Part shown: positions 1 to 13,446 of the stretch, piece by piece
Position numbering within the stretch: the stretch's first letter is position 1
Layout: each line of letters opens with the position of its first letter
Made by a program: the position numbers and the translations under genes
Notes under the pieces: generated by a model
The model's input: the letters and a program-made list of their open reading frames with translations, nothing else
Databases searched by the model: none
Told to the model about the DNA's origin: nothing
DNA from: Eucommia ulmoides
Lineage: Eukaryota > Streptophyta > Magnoliopsida > Garryales > Eucommiaceae
Assembly: GCA_016647705.1 (NCBI GenBank)
Contig: JAENRU010000468.1
Coordinates: 1-64,000, forward strand
Reading direction: 5' to 3'
Length of the DNA: 64,000 nucleotides

Positions 1-1395
1 AGTTTTCGCCGAAAATGGATGCATTTGATTCTTCATTTCAAAATGGGTTTTCTTGGATATTTTGGCTGGGTTTTGCCCAGTTGGCCGTTTCCGCCCGAAA
101 AAGTGGTATTCTTCGTCCAAAATGGACGAAGTTTAATTTTTGGGTCAAACGCGGTCTTCTTGGGATTATGTTGCTATTTTCTCATGGAAAGTGGTATTTT
201 TGGTCCAAAACAGATGCAATCAAATTTTTGAGTCAAACTTGTTCTTTTTGGGCTTTTTCTGGGCGTTTTGCTCTGAAGACCGTTTCACCCCAAAAAGTGG
301 TAGTTTCCGCCAAAAATGGACGTATTTGATTTTTGGTTTCAAAATTGGTTTTCTGGGATATTTTCGGTGCGTTTTGCCCAGTAGGCCGTTTCTGCCCGAA
401 AAAGTGGTATTCTTCGTCCAAAATGGACGAAGTTTAATTTTTGGGTCAAACGCGGTCTTCTTGGGATTTTGTTGCTATTTTCTCGAGAAAAATGGTATTT
501 TCGGTCCAAAACGGACGCAGTCGAATTTTTGAGTCAAAGTTGGCCATTTTGGGATTTTTGTTCGCGTTTTGCTCTGCAGACCGTTTCACCCCCAAAAAGT
601 GGTAGTTTTCGCCAAAAATGGACGCATTTGATTTTTCATTTCAAAATGGGTTTTTTTGGGTATTTTGCGCGCGTTTTGCTCAGTATGCCGTTTCTGCCAA
701 AAAAATTGGTATTCGTCGTCCAAAATGGACGAAATTGAATTTTCGGGTCAAACGCGTTCTTCTTGGGCCTTTGACGATATTTCATCCCAAAAAGTGGTAT
801 TTTTTTTCCGAAAATGGAGAAAATTTAATTTTTGCGTCAAATTTGGTCTTTTGCGGCCATTTATAGCCGTTTTTCTTTGAAGGCCGTTTCACACCGAAAA
901 GTGGTAGTTTTGTCCAAAATTGACGCATTTAATTTATCATTTCAAAATGGGTTTTCTTGGATATTTTCAGTGCGTTTTGCCCAGTTGGCCGTTTCCGCCC
1001 GAAAAAGTGGTATTCTTCGTCAAAAATGGACGAAGTTTAATTTTTGGGTCAAACGCGGTCTTCTTGGGATTATGTTGCTATTTTCTCATGGAAAGTGGTA
1101 TTTTTGGTCCAAAACAGACGCAGTCGAATTTTTGCGTCAAACTTGGTCTTTTTGGACTTTTTGTGGGCGTTTTGCTCTAAAGACCGTTTCACCCCAAAAA
1201 GTGGTAGTTTTCGCCAAAAATGGACGCATTTGATTCTTCATTTCAAAATTGAATTTTTTGGGTATTTTTGGTGCATTTTGCTAAGTAGGCCGTTTGTCCC
1301 AAAAAAAGTGGTATTCTTCGTCCAAAATGGACGAAGTTTAATTTTTGGTTCAAACACGGTCTTCTGGGGATGTTGTTGCTAGTTTCTCATGAAAA

Positions 1396-4300
1396 GTGGT
1401 ATTTTTTGTCCAAAACATACGCAATCAAATTTTTGAGTCAAACTTGTTCTCTTTGGACTTTTTCTGGGCGTTTTTCTCTGAAGACCGTTTCACCCCAAAA
1501 AGTGGTAGTTTTCGCCGAAAATGGACGCATTTGATTCTTCATTTCAAAATGGGTTTTCTTGGATATTTTGGGTGCGTTTTGCCCAGTTGGCCGTTTCCGC
1601 CCGAAAAAGTGGTATTCTTCGTCCAAAATGGACGAAGTTTAATTTTTGGGTCAAACGCGGTCTTCTTGGGATTATGTTGCTATTTTCTCATGGAAAGTGG
1701 TATTTTTGGTCCAAAACAGACGCAATCAAATTTTTGAGTCAAACTTGTTCTTTTTGGACTTTTTCTGGGCGTTTTGCTCTGAAGACCGTTTCACCCCAAA
1801 AAGTGGTAGTTTCCGCCAAAAATGGACGTATTTGGTTTTTGGTTTCAAAATTGGTTTTCTGGGATATTTTCGTTGCGTTTTGCCCAGTAGGCCGTTTCTG
1901 CCCAAAAAATTGGTATTCGTTGTCCAAAAAGGACGAAATTGAATTTTCGGGTCAAACGCGGTCTTCTTGGGATTTTGTTGCTATTTTCTCGAGAAAAATG
2001 GTATTTTCGGTCCAAAACGGACGCAGTCGAATTTTTGAGTCAAAGTTGGCCATTTTGGGATTTTTGTTCGCGTTTTGCTCTGCAGACCGTTTCACCCCCA
2101 AAAAGTGGTAGTTTTCGCCAAAAATGGACGCATTTGATTTTTCATTTCAAAATTGGTTTTTTTGGGTATTTTGCGCGCGTTTTGCTCAGTATGCCGTTTC
2201 TGCCAAAAAAATTGGTATTCGTCGTCCAAAATGGACGAAATTGAATTTTCGGGTCAAACGCGTTCTTCTTGGGCCTTTGACGATATTTCATCCCAAAAAG
2301 TGGTATTTTTTGTCCGAAAATGGAGAAAATTTAATTTTTGCGTCAAATTTGGTCTTTTGCGGCCATTTATAGCCGTTTTTCTTTGAAGGCCGTTTCACAC
2401 CGAAAAGTGGTAGTTTTGTCCAAAATTGACGCATTTGATTTATCATTTCAAAATGGGTTTTCTTGGATATTTTCGGTGCGTTTTGCCCAGTTGGCCGTTT
2501 CCGCCCGAAAAAAGTGGTATTCTTCGTCCAAAATGGACGAAGTTTAATTTTTGGGTCAAACGCGGTCTTCTTGGGATTATGTTGCTATTTTCTCATGGAA
2601 AGTGGTATTTTTGGTCCAAAACAGACGCAGTCGAATTTTTGCGTCAAACTTGGTCTTTTTGGACTTTTTGTGGGCGTTTTGCTCTAAAGACCGTTTCACC
2701 CCAAAAAGTGGTAGTTTTCGCCAAAAATGGACGCATTTGATTCTTCATTTCAAAATTGAATTTTTTGGGTATTTTTGGTGCATTTTGCTAAGTAGGCCGT
2801 TTGTCCCAAAAAAAGTGGTATTCTTCGTCCAAAATGGACGAAGTTTAATTTTTGGTTCCAACGCGGTCTTCTGGGGATGTTGTTGCTATTTTCTCATGAA
2901 AAGTGGTATTTTTTGTCCAAAACATACGCAATCAAATTTTTGAGTCAAACTTGTTCTTTTTGGACTTTTTCTGGGCGTTTTGCTCTGAAGACCGTTTCAC
3001 CCCAAAAAGTGGTAGTTTTCGCCGAAAATGGACGCATTTGATTGTTCATTTCAAAAATGAATTTTTTGGGTGTGTTGGGTGCGTTTTGCTAAGTAGGCCG
3101 TTTGTCCAAAAAAAAGTGGTATTCTTCGTCCAAAATGGACGAAGTTTAATTTTTGGTTCAAACACGGTCTTCTGGGCATGTTTGCTAGTTTCTCATGAAA
3201 AGTGGTATTTTTTGTCCAAAACATACGCAATCAAATTTTTGAGTCAAACTTGTTCTCTTTGGACTTTTTCTGGGCGTTTTTCTCTGAAGACCGTTTCACC
3301 CCAAAAAGTGGTAGTTTTCGCCGAAAATGGACGCATTTGATTCTTCATTTCAAAATGGGTTTTCTTGGATATTTTGGGTGCGTTTTTCCCAGTTGGCCGT
3401 TTCCGCCCGAAAAAGTGGTATTCTTCGTCCAAAATGGACGAAGTTTAATTTTTGGGTCAAACGCGGTCTTCTTGGGATTATGTTGCTATTTTCTCATGGA
3501 AAGTGGTATTTTTGGTCCAAAACAGACGCAATCAAATTTTTGAGTCAAACTTGTTCTTTTTGGACTTTTTCTGGGCGTTTTGCTCTGAAGACCGTTTCAC
3601 CCCAAAAAGTGGTAGTTTCCGCCAAAAATGGACGTATTTGGTTTTTGGTTTCAAAATTGGTTTTCTGGGATATTTTCGTTGCGTTTTGCCCAGTAGGCCG
3701 TTTCTGCCCAAAAAATTGGTATTCGTTGTCCAAAAAGGACGAAATTGAATTTTCGGGTCAAACGCGGTCTTCTTGGGATTTTGTTGCTATTTTCTCGAGA
3801 AAAATGGTATTTTCGGTCCAAAACGGACGCAGTCGAATTTTTGAGTCAAAGTTGGCCATTTTGGGATTTTTGTTCGCGTTTTGCTCTGCAGACCGTTTCA
3901 CCCCCAAAAAGTGGTAGTTTTCGCCAAAAATGGACGCATTTGATTTTTCATTTCAAAATTGGTTTTTTTTGGGTATTTTGCGCGCGTTTTGCTCAGTATG
4001 CCGTTTCTGCCAAAAAAATTGGTATTCGTCGTCCAAAATGGACGAAATTGAATTTTCGGGTCAAACGCGTTCTTCTTGGGCCTTTGACGATATTTCATCC
4101 CAAAAAGTGGTATTTTTTGTCCGAAAATGGAGAAAATTTAATTTTTGCGTCAAATTTGGTCTTTTGCGGCCATTTATAGCCGTTTTTCTTTGAAGGCCGT
4201 TTCACACCGAAAAGTGGTAGTTTTGTCCAAAATGGACGCATTTGATTTCTCATTTCAAAATGGGTTTTCTTGGATATTTTGGGTGCGTTTTGCCCAGTAG

Positions 4301-7118
4301 GCCGTTTCCGCCCGAAAAAGTGCTATTCTTCGTCCAAAATGGACGAAGTTTAATTTTTGGGTCAAACGCGGTCTTCTTGGGATTATGTTGCTATTTTCTC
4401 ATGGAAAGTGGTATTTTTGGTCCAAAACAGACGCAGTCGAATTTTTGCGTCAAACTTGGTCTTTTTGGACTTTTTGTGGGCGTTTTGCTCTAAAGACCGT
4501 TTCACCCCAAAAAGTGGAAGTTTTCGCCAAAAATGGACGCATTTGATTCTTCATTTCAAAATTGAATTTTTTGGGTATTTTTGGTGCATTTTGTTAAGTA
4601 GGCCGTTTGTCCCAAAAAAAAGTGGTATTCTTCGTCCAAAATGGACGAAGTTTAATTTTTGGTTCCAACGCGGTCTTCTGGGGATGTTGTTGCTATTTTC
4701 TCATGAAAAGTGGTATTGTTTCTCCAAAACATACGCAATCAAATTTTTGAGTCAAACTTGTTCTTTTTGGACTTTTTCTGGGCGTTTTGCTCTGAAGACC
4801 GTTTCACCCCAAAAAGTGGTAGTTTTCGCCGAAAATGGACGCATTTGATTGTTCATTTCAAAAATGAATTTTTTGGGTGTGTTGGGTGCGTTTTGCTAAG
4901 TAGGCCGTTTGTCCAAAAAAAAGTGGTATTCTTCGTCCAAAATGGACGAAGTTTAATTTTTGGTTCAAACACGGTCTTCTGGGGATGTTGTTGCTAGTTT
5001 CTCATGAAAAGTGGTATTTTTTGTCCAAAACATACGCAATCAAATTTTTGAGTCAAACTTGTTCTCTTTGGACTTTTTCTGGGCGTTTTTCTCTGAAGAC
5101 CGTTTCACCCCAAAAAGTGGTAGTTTTCGCCGAAAATGGACGCATTTGATTGTTCATTTCAAAAATGAATTTTTTGGGTGTGTTGGGTGCGTTTTGCTAA
5201 GTAGGCCGTTTGTCCAAAAAAAAGTGGTATTCTTCGTCCAAAATGGACGAAGTTTAATTTTTGGTTCAAACACGGTCTTCTGGGGATGTTGTTGCTAGTT
5301 TCTCATGAAAAGTGGTATTTTTTGTCCAAAACATACGCAATCAAATTTTTGAGTCAAACTTGTTCTCTTTGGACTTTTTCTGGGCGTTTTTCTCTGAAGA
5401 CCGTTTCACCCCAAAAAGTGGTAGTTTTCGCCGAAAATGGACGCATTTGATTCTTCATTTCAAAATGGGTTTTCTTGGATATTTTCGGTGCGTTTTGCCC
5501 AGTTGGCCGTTTCCGCCCGAAAAAGTGGTATTCTTCGTCCAAAATGGACGAAGTTTAATTTTTCAGTCAAACGCGGTCTTCTTGGGATTATGTTGCTATT
5601 TTCTCATGGAAAGTGGTATTTTTGGTCCAAAACAGACGCAATCAAATTTTTGAGTCAAACTTGTTCTTTTTGGACTTTTTCTGGGCGTTTTGCTCTGAAG
5701 ACCGTTTCACCCCAAAAAGTGGTAGTTTCCGCCAAAAATGGACGTATTTGGTTTTTGGTTTCAAAATTGGTTTTCTGGGATATTTTCGTTGCGTTTTGCC
5801 CAGTAGGCCGTTTCTGCCCAAAAAATTGGTATTCGTCGTCCAAAAAGGACGAAATTGAATTTTCGGGTCAAACGCGGTCTTCTTGGGATTTTGTTGCTAT
5901 TTTCTCGAGAAAAATGGTATTTTCGGTCCAAAACGGACGCAGTCGAATTTTTGAGTCAAAGTTGGCCATTTTGGGATTTTTGTTGGCGTTTTGCTCTGCA
6001 GACCGTTTCACCCCCAAAAGTGGTAGTTTTCGCCAAAAATGGACGCATTTGATTTTTCATTTCAAAATTGGTTTTTTTGGGTATTTTGCGCGCGTTTTGC
6101 TCAGTATGCCGTTTCTGCCAAAAAAATTGGTATTCGTCGTCCAAAATGGACGAAATTGAATTTTCGGGTCTAACGCGTTCTTCTTGGGCCTTTGACGATA
6201 TTTCATCCCAAAAAGTGGTATTTTTTGTCCGAAAATGGAGAAAATTTAATTTTTGCGTCAAATTTGGTCTTTTGCGGCCATTTATAGCCGTTTTTCTTTG
6301 AAGGCCGTTTCACACCGAAAAGTGGTAGTTTTGTCCAAAATGGACGCATTTGATTTCTCATTTCAAAATGGGTTTTCTTGGATATTTTGGGTGCGTTTTG
6401 CCCAATAGGCCGTTTCCGCCCGAAAAAGTGGTATTCTTCGTCCAAAATGGACGAAGTTTAATTTTTGGGTCAAACGCGGTCTTCTTGGGATTATGTTGCT
6501 ATTTTCTCACGGAAAGTGGTATTTTTGGTCCAAAACAGACGCAGTCGAATTTTTGCGTCAAACTTGGTCTTTTTGGACTTTTTGCGGGCGTTTTGCTCTA
6601 AAGACCGTTTCACCCCAAAAAGTGGTAGTTTTCGCCGAAAATGGACGCATTTGATTCTTCATTTCAAAATGGGTTTTCTTGGATATTTTGGGTGCGTTTT
6701 GCCCAGTTGGCCGTTTCCGCCCGAAAAAGTGGTATTCTTCGTCCAAAATGGACGAAGTTTAATTTTTGGGTCAAACGCGGTCTTCTTGGGATTATGTTGC
6801 TATTTTCTCATGGAAAGTGGTATTTTTGGTCCAAAACAGACGCAATCAAATTTTTGAGTAAAACTTGTTCTTTTTGGACTTTTTCTGGGCGTTTTGCTCT
6901 GCAGACCGTTTCACCCCAAAAAGTGGTAGTTTCCGCCAAAAATGGACGTATTTGATTTTTGGTTTCAAAATTTGGTTTTCTGGGATATTTTCGTTGCGTT
7001 TTCCCCAGTAGGCCGTTTTCGCCCGAAAAAGTGGTATTCATCGTCCAAAATGGACGAAGTTTAATTTTTGGGTCAAACGCGGTCTTTTGGGGATTTTGCT
7101 GCTATTTTCTCATGAAAA
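1396..7118 (+). repeat. Older higher-order registers (6-mer, 5-mer) and a local 301-bp triplication
   Basis: Between 1396 and about 4350 matching monomers are 1806 bp apart (1396/3202, 1521/3327, 1646/3452, 2551/4357), which is a 6-monomer register. At 4710, 5011 and 5312 three adjacent monomers of the same type sit exactly 301 bp apart, a local unit triplication that changes the register from 6 to 7 monomers. From 6465 to 7973 the matching distance is 1508 bp (5 monomers), and the 15/1521 pair is also about 1506 bp. These shifting registers are what unequal exchange between out-of-phase monomers would leave. Confidence 0.85.
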
Positions 7119-10100
7119 GTGGTATTTTTGGTCCAAAACAGACGCAATCAAATTTTTGAGTCAAACTTGTTCTTTTTGGACTTTTTCTGGGCGTTTTGCT
7201 CTGAAGACCGTTTCACCCCAAAAAGTGGTAGTTTCCGCCAAAAATGGACGTATTTGATTTTTGGTTTCAAAATTGGTTTTCTGGGATATTTTCGATGCGT
7301 TTTGCCCAGTAGGCCGTTTCTGCCCGAAAAAGTGGTATTCTTCGTCCAAAAGGGACGAAGTTTAATTTTCGGGTCAAACGCGGTCTTCTTGGGATTTTGT
7401 TGCTATTTTCTCGAGAAAAATGGTATTTTCGGTCCAAAACGGACGCAGTCGAATTTTTGAGTCAAAGTTGGCCATTTTGGGATTTTTGTTGGCGTTTTGC
7501 TCTGCAGACCGTCTCACCCCCTAAAAGTGGTAGTTTTCGCCAAAAATGGACGCATTTGATTTTTCATTTCAAAATTGGTTTTTTTTGGGTATTTTGCGCG
7601 CGTTTTGCTCAGTATGCCGTTTCTGCCAAAAAAATTGGTATTCGTCGTCCAAAATGGACGAAATTGAATTTTCGGGTCTAACGCGTTCTTCTTGGGCCTT
7701 TGACGATATTTCATCCCAAAAAGTGGTATTTTTTGTTCGAAAATGGAGAAAATTTAATTTTTGCGTCAAATTTGGTCTTTTGCGGCCATTTATAGCCGTT
7801 TTTCTTTGAAGGCCGTTTCACACCGAAAAGTGGTAGTTTTGTCCAAAATGGACGCATTTGATTTCTCATTTCAAAATGGGTTTTCTTGGATATTTTGGGT
7901 GCGTTTTGCCCAGTAGGCCGTTTCCGCCCGAAAAAGTGCTATTCTTCGTCCAAAATGGACGAAGTTTAATTTTTGGGTCAAACGCGGTCTTCTTGGGATT
8001 ATGTTGCTATTTTCTCATGGAAAGTGGTATTTTTGGTCCAAAACAGACGCAGTCGAATTTTTGCGTCAAACTTGGTCTTTTTGGACTTTTTGTGGGCGTT
8101 TTGCTCTAAAGACCGTTTCACCCCAAAAAGTGGTAGTTTTCGCCAAAAATGGACGCATTTGATTCTTCATTTCAAAATTGAATTTTTTGGGTATTTTTGG
8201 TGCATTTTGCTAAGTAGGCCGTTTGTCCCAAAAAAAGTGGTATTCTTCGTCCAAAATGGACGAAGTTTAATTTTTGGTTCCAACGCGGTCTTCTGGGGAT
8301 GTTGTTGCTATTTTCTCATGAAAAGTGGTATTTTTTGTCCAAAACATGCGCAATCAAATTTTTGAGTCAAACTTGTTCTTTTTGGACTTTTTCTGGGCGT
8401 TTTGCTCTGAAGACCGTTTCACCCCAAAAAGTAGTAGTTTTCGCCGAAAATGGACGCATTTGATTGTTCATTTCAAAAATGAATTTTTTGGGTGTGTTGG
8501 GTGCGTTTTGCTAAGTAGGCCGTTTATCCAAAAAAAAGTGGTATTCTTCGTCCAAAATGGACGAAGTTTAATTTTTGGTTCAAACACGGTCTTCTGGGGA
8601 TGTTGTTGCTAGTTTCTCATGAAAAGTGGTATTTTTTGTCCAAAACATACGCAATCAAATTTTTGAGTCAAACTTGTTCTCTTTGGACTTTTTCTGGGCG
8701 TTTTTCTCTGAAGACCGTTTCACCCCAAAAAGTGGTAGTTTTCGCCGAAAATGGACGCATTTGATTCTTCATTTCAAAATGGGTTTTCTTGGATATTTTG
8801 GGTGCGTTTTGCCCAGTTGGCCGTTTCCGCCCGAAAAAGTGGTATTCTTCGTCCAAAATGGACGAAGTTTAATTTTTGGGTCAAACGCGGTCTTCTTGGG
8901 ATTATGTTGCTATTTTCTCATGGAAAGTGGTATTTTTGGTCCAAAACAGACGCAATCAAATTTTTGAGTCAAACTTGTTCTTTTTGGACTTTTTCTGGGC
9001 GTTTTGCTCTGAAGACCGTTTCACACCAAAAAGTGGTAGTTTCCGCCAAAAATGGACGTATTTGATTTTTGGTTTCAAAATTTGGTTTTCTGGGATATTT
9101 TCGTTGCGTTTTGCCCAGTAGGCCGTTTTCGCCCGAAAAAGTGGTATTCATCGTCCAAAATGGACGAAGTTTAATTTTTGGGTCAAACGCGGTCTTTTGG
9201 GGATTTTGTTGCTATTTTCTCATGAAAAGTGGTATTTTTGGTCCAAAACAGACGCAATCAAATTTTTGAGTCAAACTTGTTCTTTTTGGACTTTTTCTGG
9301 GCGTTTTGCTCTGAAGACCGTTTCACCCCAAAAAGTGGTAGTTTCCGCCAAAAATGGACGTATTTGATTTTTGGTTTCAAAATTGGTTTTCTGGGATATT
9401 TTCGGTGCGTTTTGCCCAGTAGGCCGTTTCTGCCCGAAAAAGTGGTATTCTTCGTCCAAAAGGGACGAAGTTTAATTTTCGGGTCAAACGCGGTCTTCTT
9501 GGGATTTTGTTGCTATTTTCTCGAGAAAAATGGTATTTTCGGTCCAAAACGGACGCAGTCGAATTTTTGAGTCAAAGTTGGCCATTTTGGGATTTTTGTT
9601 GGCGTTTTGCTCTGCAGACCGTCTCACCCCCTAAAAGTGGTAGTTTTCGCCAAAAATGGACGCATTTGATTTTTCATTTCAAAATTGGTTTTTTTGGGTA
9701 TTTTGCGCGCGTTTTGCTCAGTATGCCGTTTCTGCCAAAAAAATTGGTATTCGTCGTCCAAAATGGACGAAATTGAATTTTCGGGTCTAACGCGTTCTTC
9801 TTGGGCCTTTGACGATATTTCATCCCAAAAAGTGGTATTTTTTGTTCGAAAATGGAGAAAATTTAATTTTTGCGTCAAATTTGGTCTTTTGCGGCCATTT
9901 ATAGCCGTTTTTCTTTGAAGGCCGTTTCACACCGAAAAGTGGTAGTTTTGTCCAAAATGGACGCATTTGATTTCTCATTTCAAAATGGGTTTTCTTGGAT
10001 ATTTTGGGTGCGTTTTGCCCAGTAGGCCGTTTCCGCCCGAAAAAGTGCTATTCTTCGTCCAAAATGGACGAAGTTTAATTTTTGGGTCAAACGCGGTCTT

Positions 10101-13100
10101 CTTGGGATTATGTTGCTATTTTCTCATGGAAAGTGGTATTTTTGGTCCAAAACAGACGCAGTCGAATTTTTGCGTCAAACTTGGTCTTTTTGGACTTTTT
10201 GTGGGCGTTTTGCTCTAAAGACCGTTTCACCCCAAAAAGTGGTAGTTTTCGCCAAAAATGGACGCATTTGATTCTTCATTTCAAAATTGAATTTTTTGGG
10301 TATTTTTGGTGCATTTTGCTAAGTAGGCCGTTTGTCCCAAAAAAAGTGGTATTCTTCGTCCAAAATGGACGAAGTTTAATTTTTGGTTCCAACGCGGTCT
10401 TCTGGGGATGTTGTTGCTATTTTCTCATGAAAAGTGGTATTTTTTGTCCAAAACATGCGCAATCAAATTTTTGAGTCAAACTTGTTCTTTTTGGACTTTT
10501 TCTGGGCGTTTTGCTCTGAAGACCGTTTCACCCCAAAAAGTAGTAGTTTTCGCCGAAAATGGACGCATTTGATTGTTCATTTCAAAAATGAATTTTTTGG
10601 GTGTGTTGGGTGCGTTTTGCTAAGTAGGCCGTTTATCCAAAAAAAAGTGGTATTCTTCGTCCAAAATGGACGAAGTTTAATTTTTGGTTCAAACACGGTC
10701 TTCTGGGGATGTTGTTGCTAGTTTCTCATGAAAAGTGGTATTTTTTGTCCAAAACATACGCAATCAAATTTTTGAGTCAAACTTGTTCTCTTTGGACTTT
10801 TTCTGGGCGTTTTTCTCTGAAGACCGTTTCACCCCAAAAAGTGGTAGTTTTCGCCGAAAATGGACGCATTTGATTCTTCATTTCAAAATGGGTTTTCTTG
10901 GATATTTTGGGTGCGTTTTGCCCAGTTGGCCGTTTCCGCCCGAAAAAGTGGTATTCTTCGTCCAAAATGGACGAAGTTTAATTTTTGGGTCAAACGCGGT
11001 CTTCTTGGGATTATGTTGCTATTTTCTCATGGAAAGTGGTATTTTTGGTCCAAAACAGACGCAATCAAATTTTTGAGTCAAACTTGTTCTTTTTGGACTT
11101 TTTCTGGGCGTTTTGCTCTGAAGACCGTTTCACACCAAAAAGTGGTAGTTTCCGCCAAAAATGGACGTATTTGATTTTTGGTTTCAAAATTTGGTTTTCT
11201 GGGATATTTTCGTTGCGTTTTGCCCAGTAGGCCGTTTTCGCCCGAAAAAGTGGTATTCATCGTCCAAAATGGACGAAGTTTAATTTTTGGGTCAAACGCG
11301 GTCTTTTGGGGATTTTGTTGCTATTTTCTCATGAAAAGTGGTATTTTTGGTCCAAAACAGACGCAATCAAATTTTTGAGTCAAACTTGTTCTTTTTGGAC
11401 TTTTTCTGGGCGTTTTGCTCTGAAGACCGTTTCACCCCAAAAAGTGGTAGTTTCCGCCAAAAATGGACGTATTTGATTTTTGGTTTCAAAATTGGTTTTC
11501 TGGGATATTTTCGGTGCGTTTTGCCCAGTAGGCCGTTTCTGCCCGAAAAAGTGGTATTCTTCGTCCAAAAGGGACGAAGTTTAATTTTCGGGTCAAACGC
11601 GGTCTTCTTGGGATTTTGTTGCTATTTTCTCGAGAAAAATGGTATTTTCGGTCCAAAACGGACGCAGTCGAATTTTTGAGTCAAAGTTGGCCATTTTGGG
11701 ATTTTTGTTGGCGTTTTGCTCTGCAGACCGTCTCACCCCCTAAAAGTGGTAGTTTTCGCCAAAAATGGACGCATTTGATTTTTCATTTCAAAATTGGTTT
11801 TTTTGGGTATTTTGCGCGCGTTTTGCTCAGTATGCCGTTTCTGCCAAAAAAATTGGTATTCGTCGTCCAAAATGGACGAAATTGAATTTTCGGGTCTAAC
11901 GCGTTCTTCTTGGGCCTTTGACGATATTTCATCCCAAAAAGTGGTATTTTTTGTTCGAAAATGGAGAAAATTTAATTTTTGCGTCAAATTTGGTCTTTTG
12001 CGGCCATTTATAGCCGTTTTTCTTTGAAGGCCGTTTCACACCGAAAAGTGGTAGTTTTGTCCAAAATGGACGCATTTGATTTCTCATTTCAAAATGGGTT
12101 TTCTTGGATATTTTGGGTGCGTTTTGCCCAGTAGGCCGTTTCCGCCCGAAAAAGTGCTATTCTTCGTCCAAAATGGACGAAGTTTAATTTTTGGGTCAAA
12201 CGCGGTCTTCTTGGGATTATGTTGCTATTTTCTCATGGAAAGTGGTATTTTTGGTCCAAAACAGACGCAGTCGAATTTTTGCGTCAAACTTGGTCTTTTT
12301 GGACTTTTTGTGGGCGTTTTGCTCTAAAGACCGTTTCACCCCAAAAAGTGGTAGTTTTCGCCAAAAATGGACGCATTTGATTCTTCATTTCAAAATTGAA
12401 TTTTTTGGGTATTTTTGGTGCATTTTGCTAAGTAGGCCGTTTGTCCCAAAAAAAGTGGTATTCTTCGTCCAAAATGGACGAAGTTTAATTTTTGGTTCCA
12501 ACGCGGTCTTCTGGGGATGTTGTTGCTATTTTCTCATGAAAAGTGGTATTTTTTGTCCAAAACATGCGCAATCAAATTTTTGAGTCAAACTTGTTCTTTT
12601 TGGACTTTTTCTGGGCGTTTTGCTCTGAAGACCGTTTCACCCCAAAAAGTAGTAGTTTTCGCCGAAAATGGACGCATTTGATTGTTCATTTCAAAAATGA
12701 ATTTTTTGGGTGTGTTGGGTGCGTTTTGCTAAGTAGGCCGTTTATCCAAAAAAAAGTGGTATTCTTCGTCCAAAATGGACGAAGTTTAATTTTTGGTTCA
12801 AACACGGTCTTCTGGGGATGTTGTTGCTAGTTTCTCATGAAAAGTGGTATTTTTTGTCCAAAACATACGCAATCAAATTTTTGAGTCAAACTTGTTCTCT
12901 TTGGACTTTTTCTGGGCGTTTTTCTCTGAAGACCGTTTCACCCCAAAAAGTGGTAGTTTTCGCCGAAAATGGACGCATTTGATTCTTCATTTCAAAATGG
13001 GTTTTCTTGGATATTTTGGGTGCGTTTTGCCCAGTTGGCCGTTTCCGCCCGAAAAAGTGGTATTCTTCGTCCAAAATGGACGAAGTTTAATTTTTGGGTC

Positions 13101-13446
13101 AAACGCGGTCTTCTTGGGATTATGTTGCTATTTTCTCATGGAAAGTGGTATTTTTGGTCCAAAACAGACGCAATCAAATTTTTGAGTCAAACTTGTTCTT
13201 TTTGGACTTTTTCTGGGCGTTTTGCTCTGAAGACCGTTTCACACCAAAAAGTGGTAGTTTCCGCCAAAAATGGACGTATTTGATTTTTGGTTTCAAAATT
13301 TGGTTTTCTGGGATATTTTCGTTGCGTTTTGCCCAGTAGGCCGTTTTCGCCCGAAAAAGTGGTATTCATCGTCCAAAATGGACGAAGTTTAATTTTTGGG
13401 TCAAACGCGGTCTTTTGGGGATTTTGTTGCTATTTTCTCATGAAAA
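7119..13446 (+). repeat. 2109-bp higher-order repeat (7 monomers), three near-identical copies
   Basis: Landmarks recur at a fixed distance of 2109 bp: 8325/10434/12543, 7973/10082/12191, 9069/11178/13287 and 9229/11338/13447. Translated stretches of 80-130 codons are identical between copies, while neighbouring 301-bp monomers inside one copy differ clearly. This is the definition of a higher-order repeat: 7 x ~301 bp. The first copy is 1 bp longer (2110) because of a T-run length difference near 7575. A fourth, partial copy starts at 13447 and near 13800 switches to an older variant resembling the sequence at about 3890, so copy 4 is mosaic. Near-identity implies recent amplification or homogenisation; alternatively the copy number could be affected by assembly. 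Confidence 0.93.
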
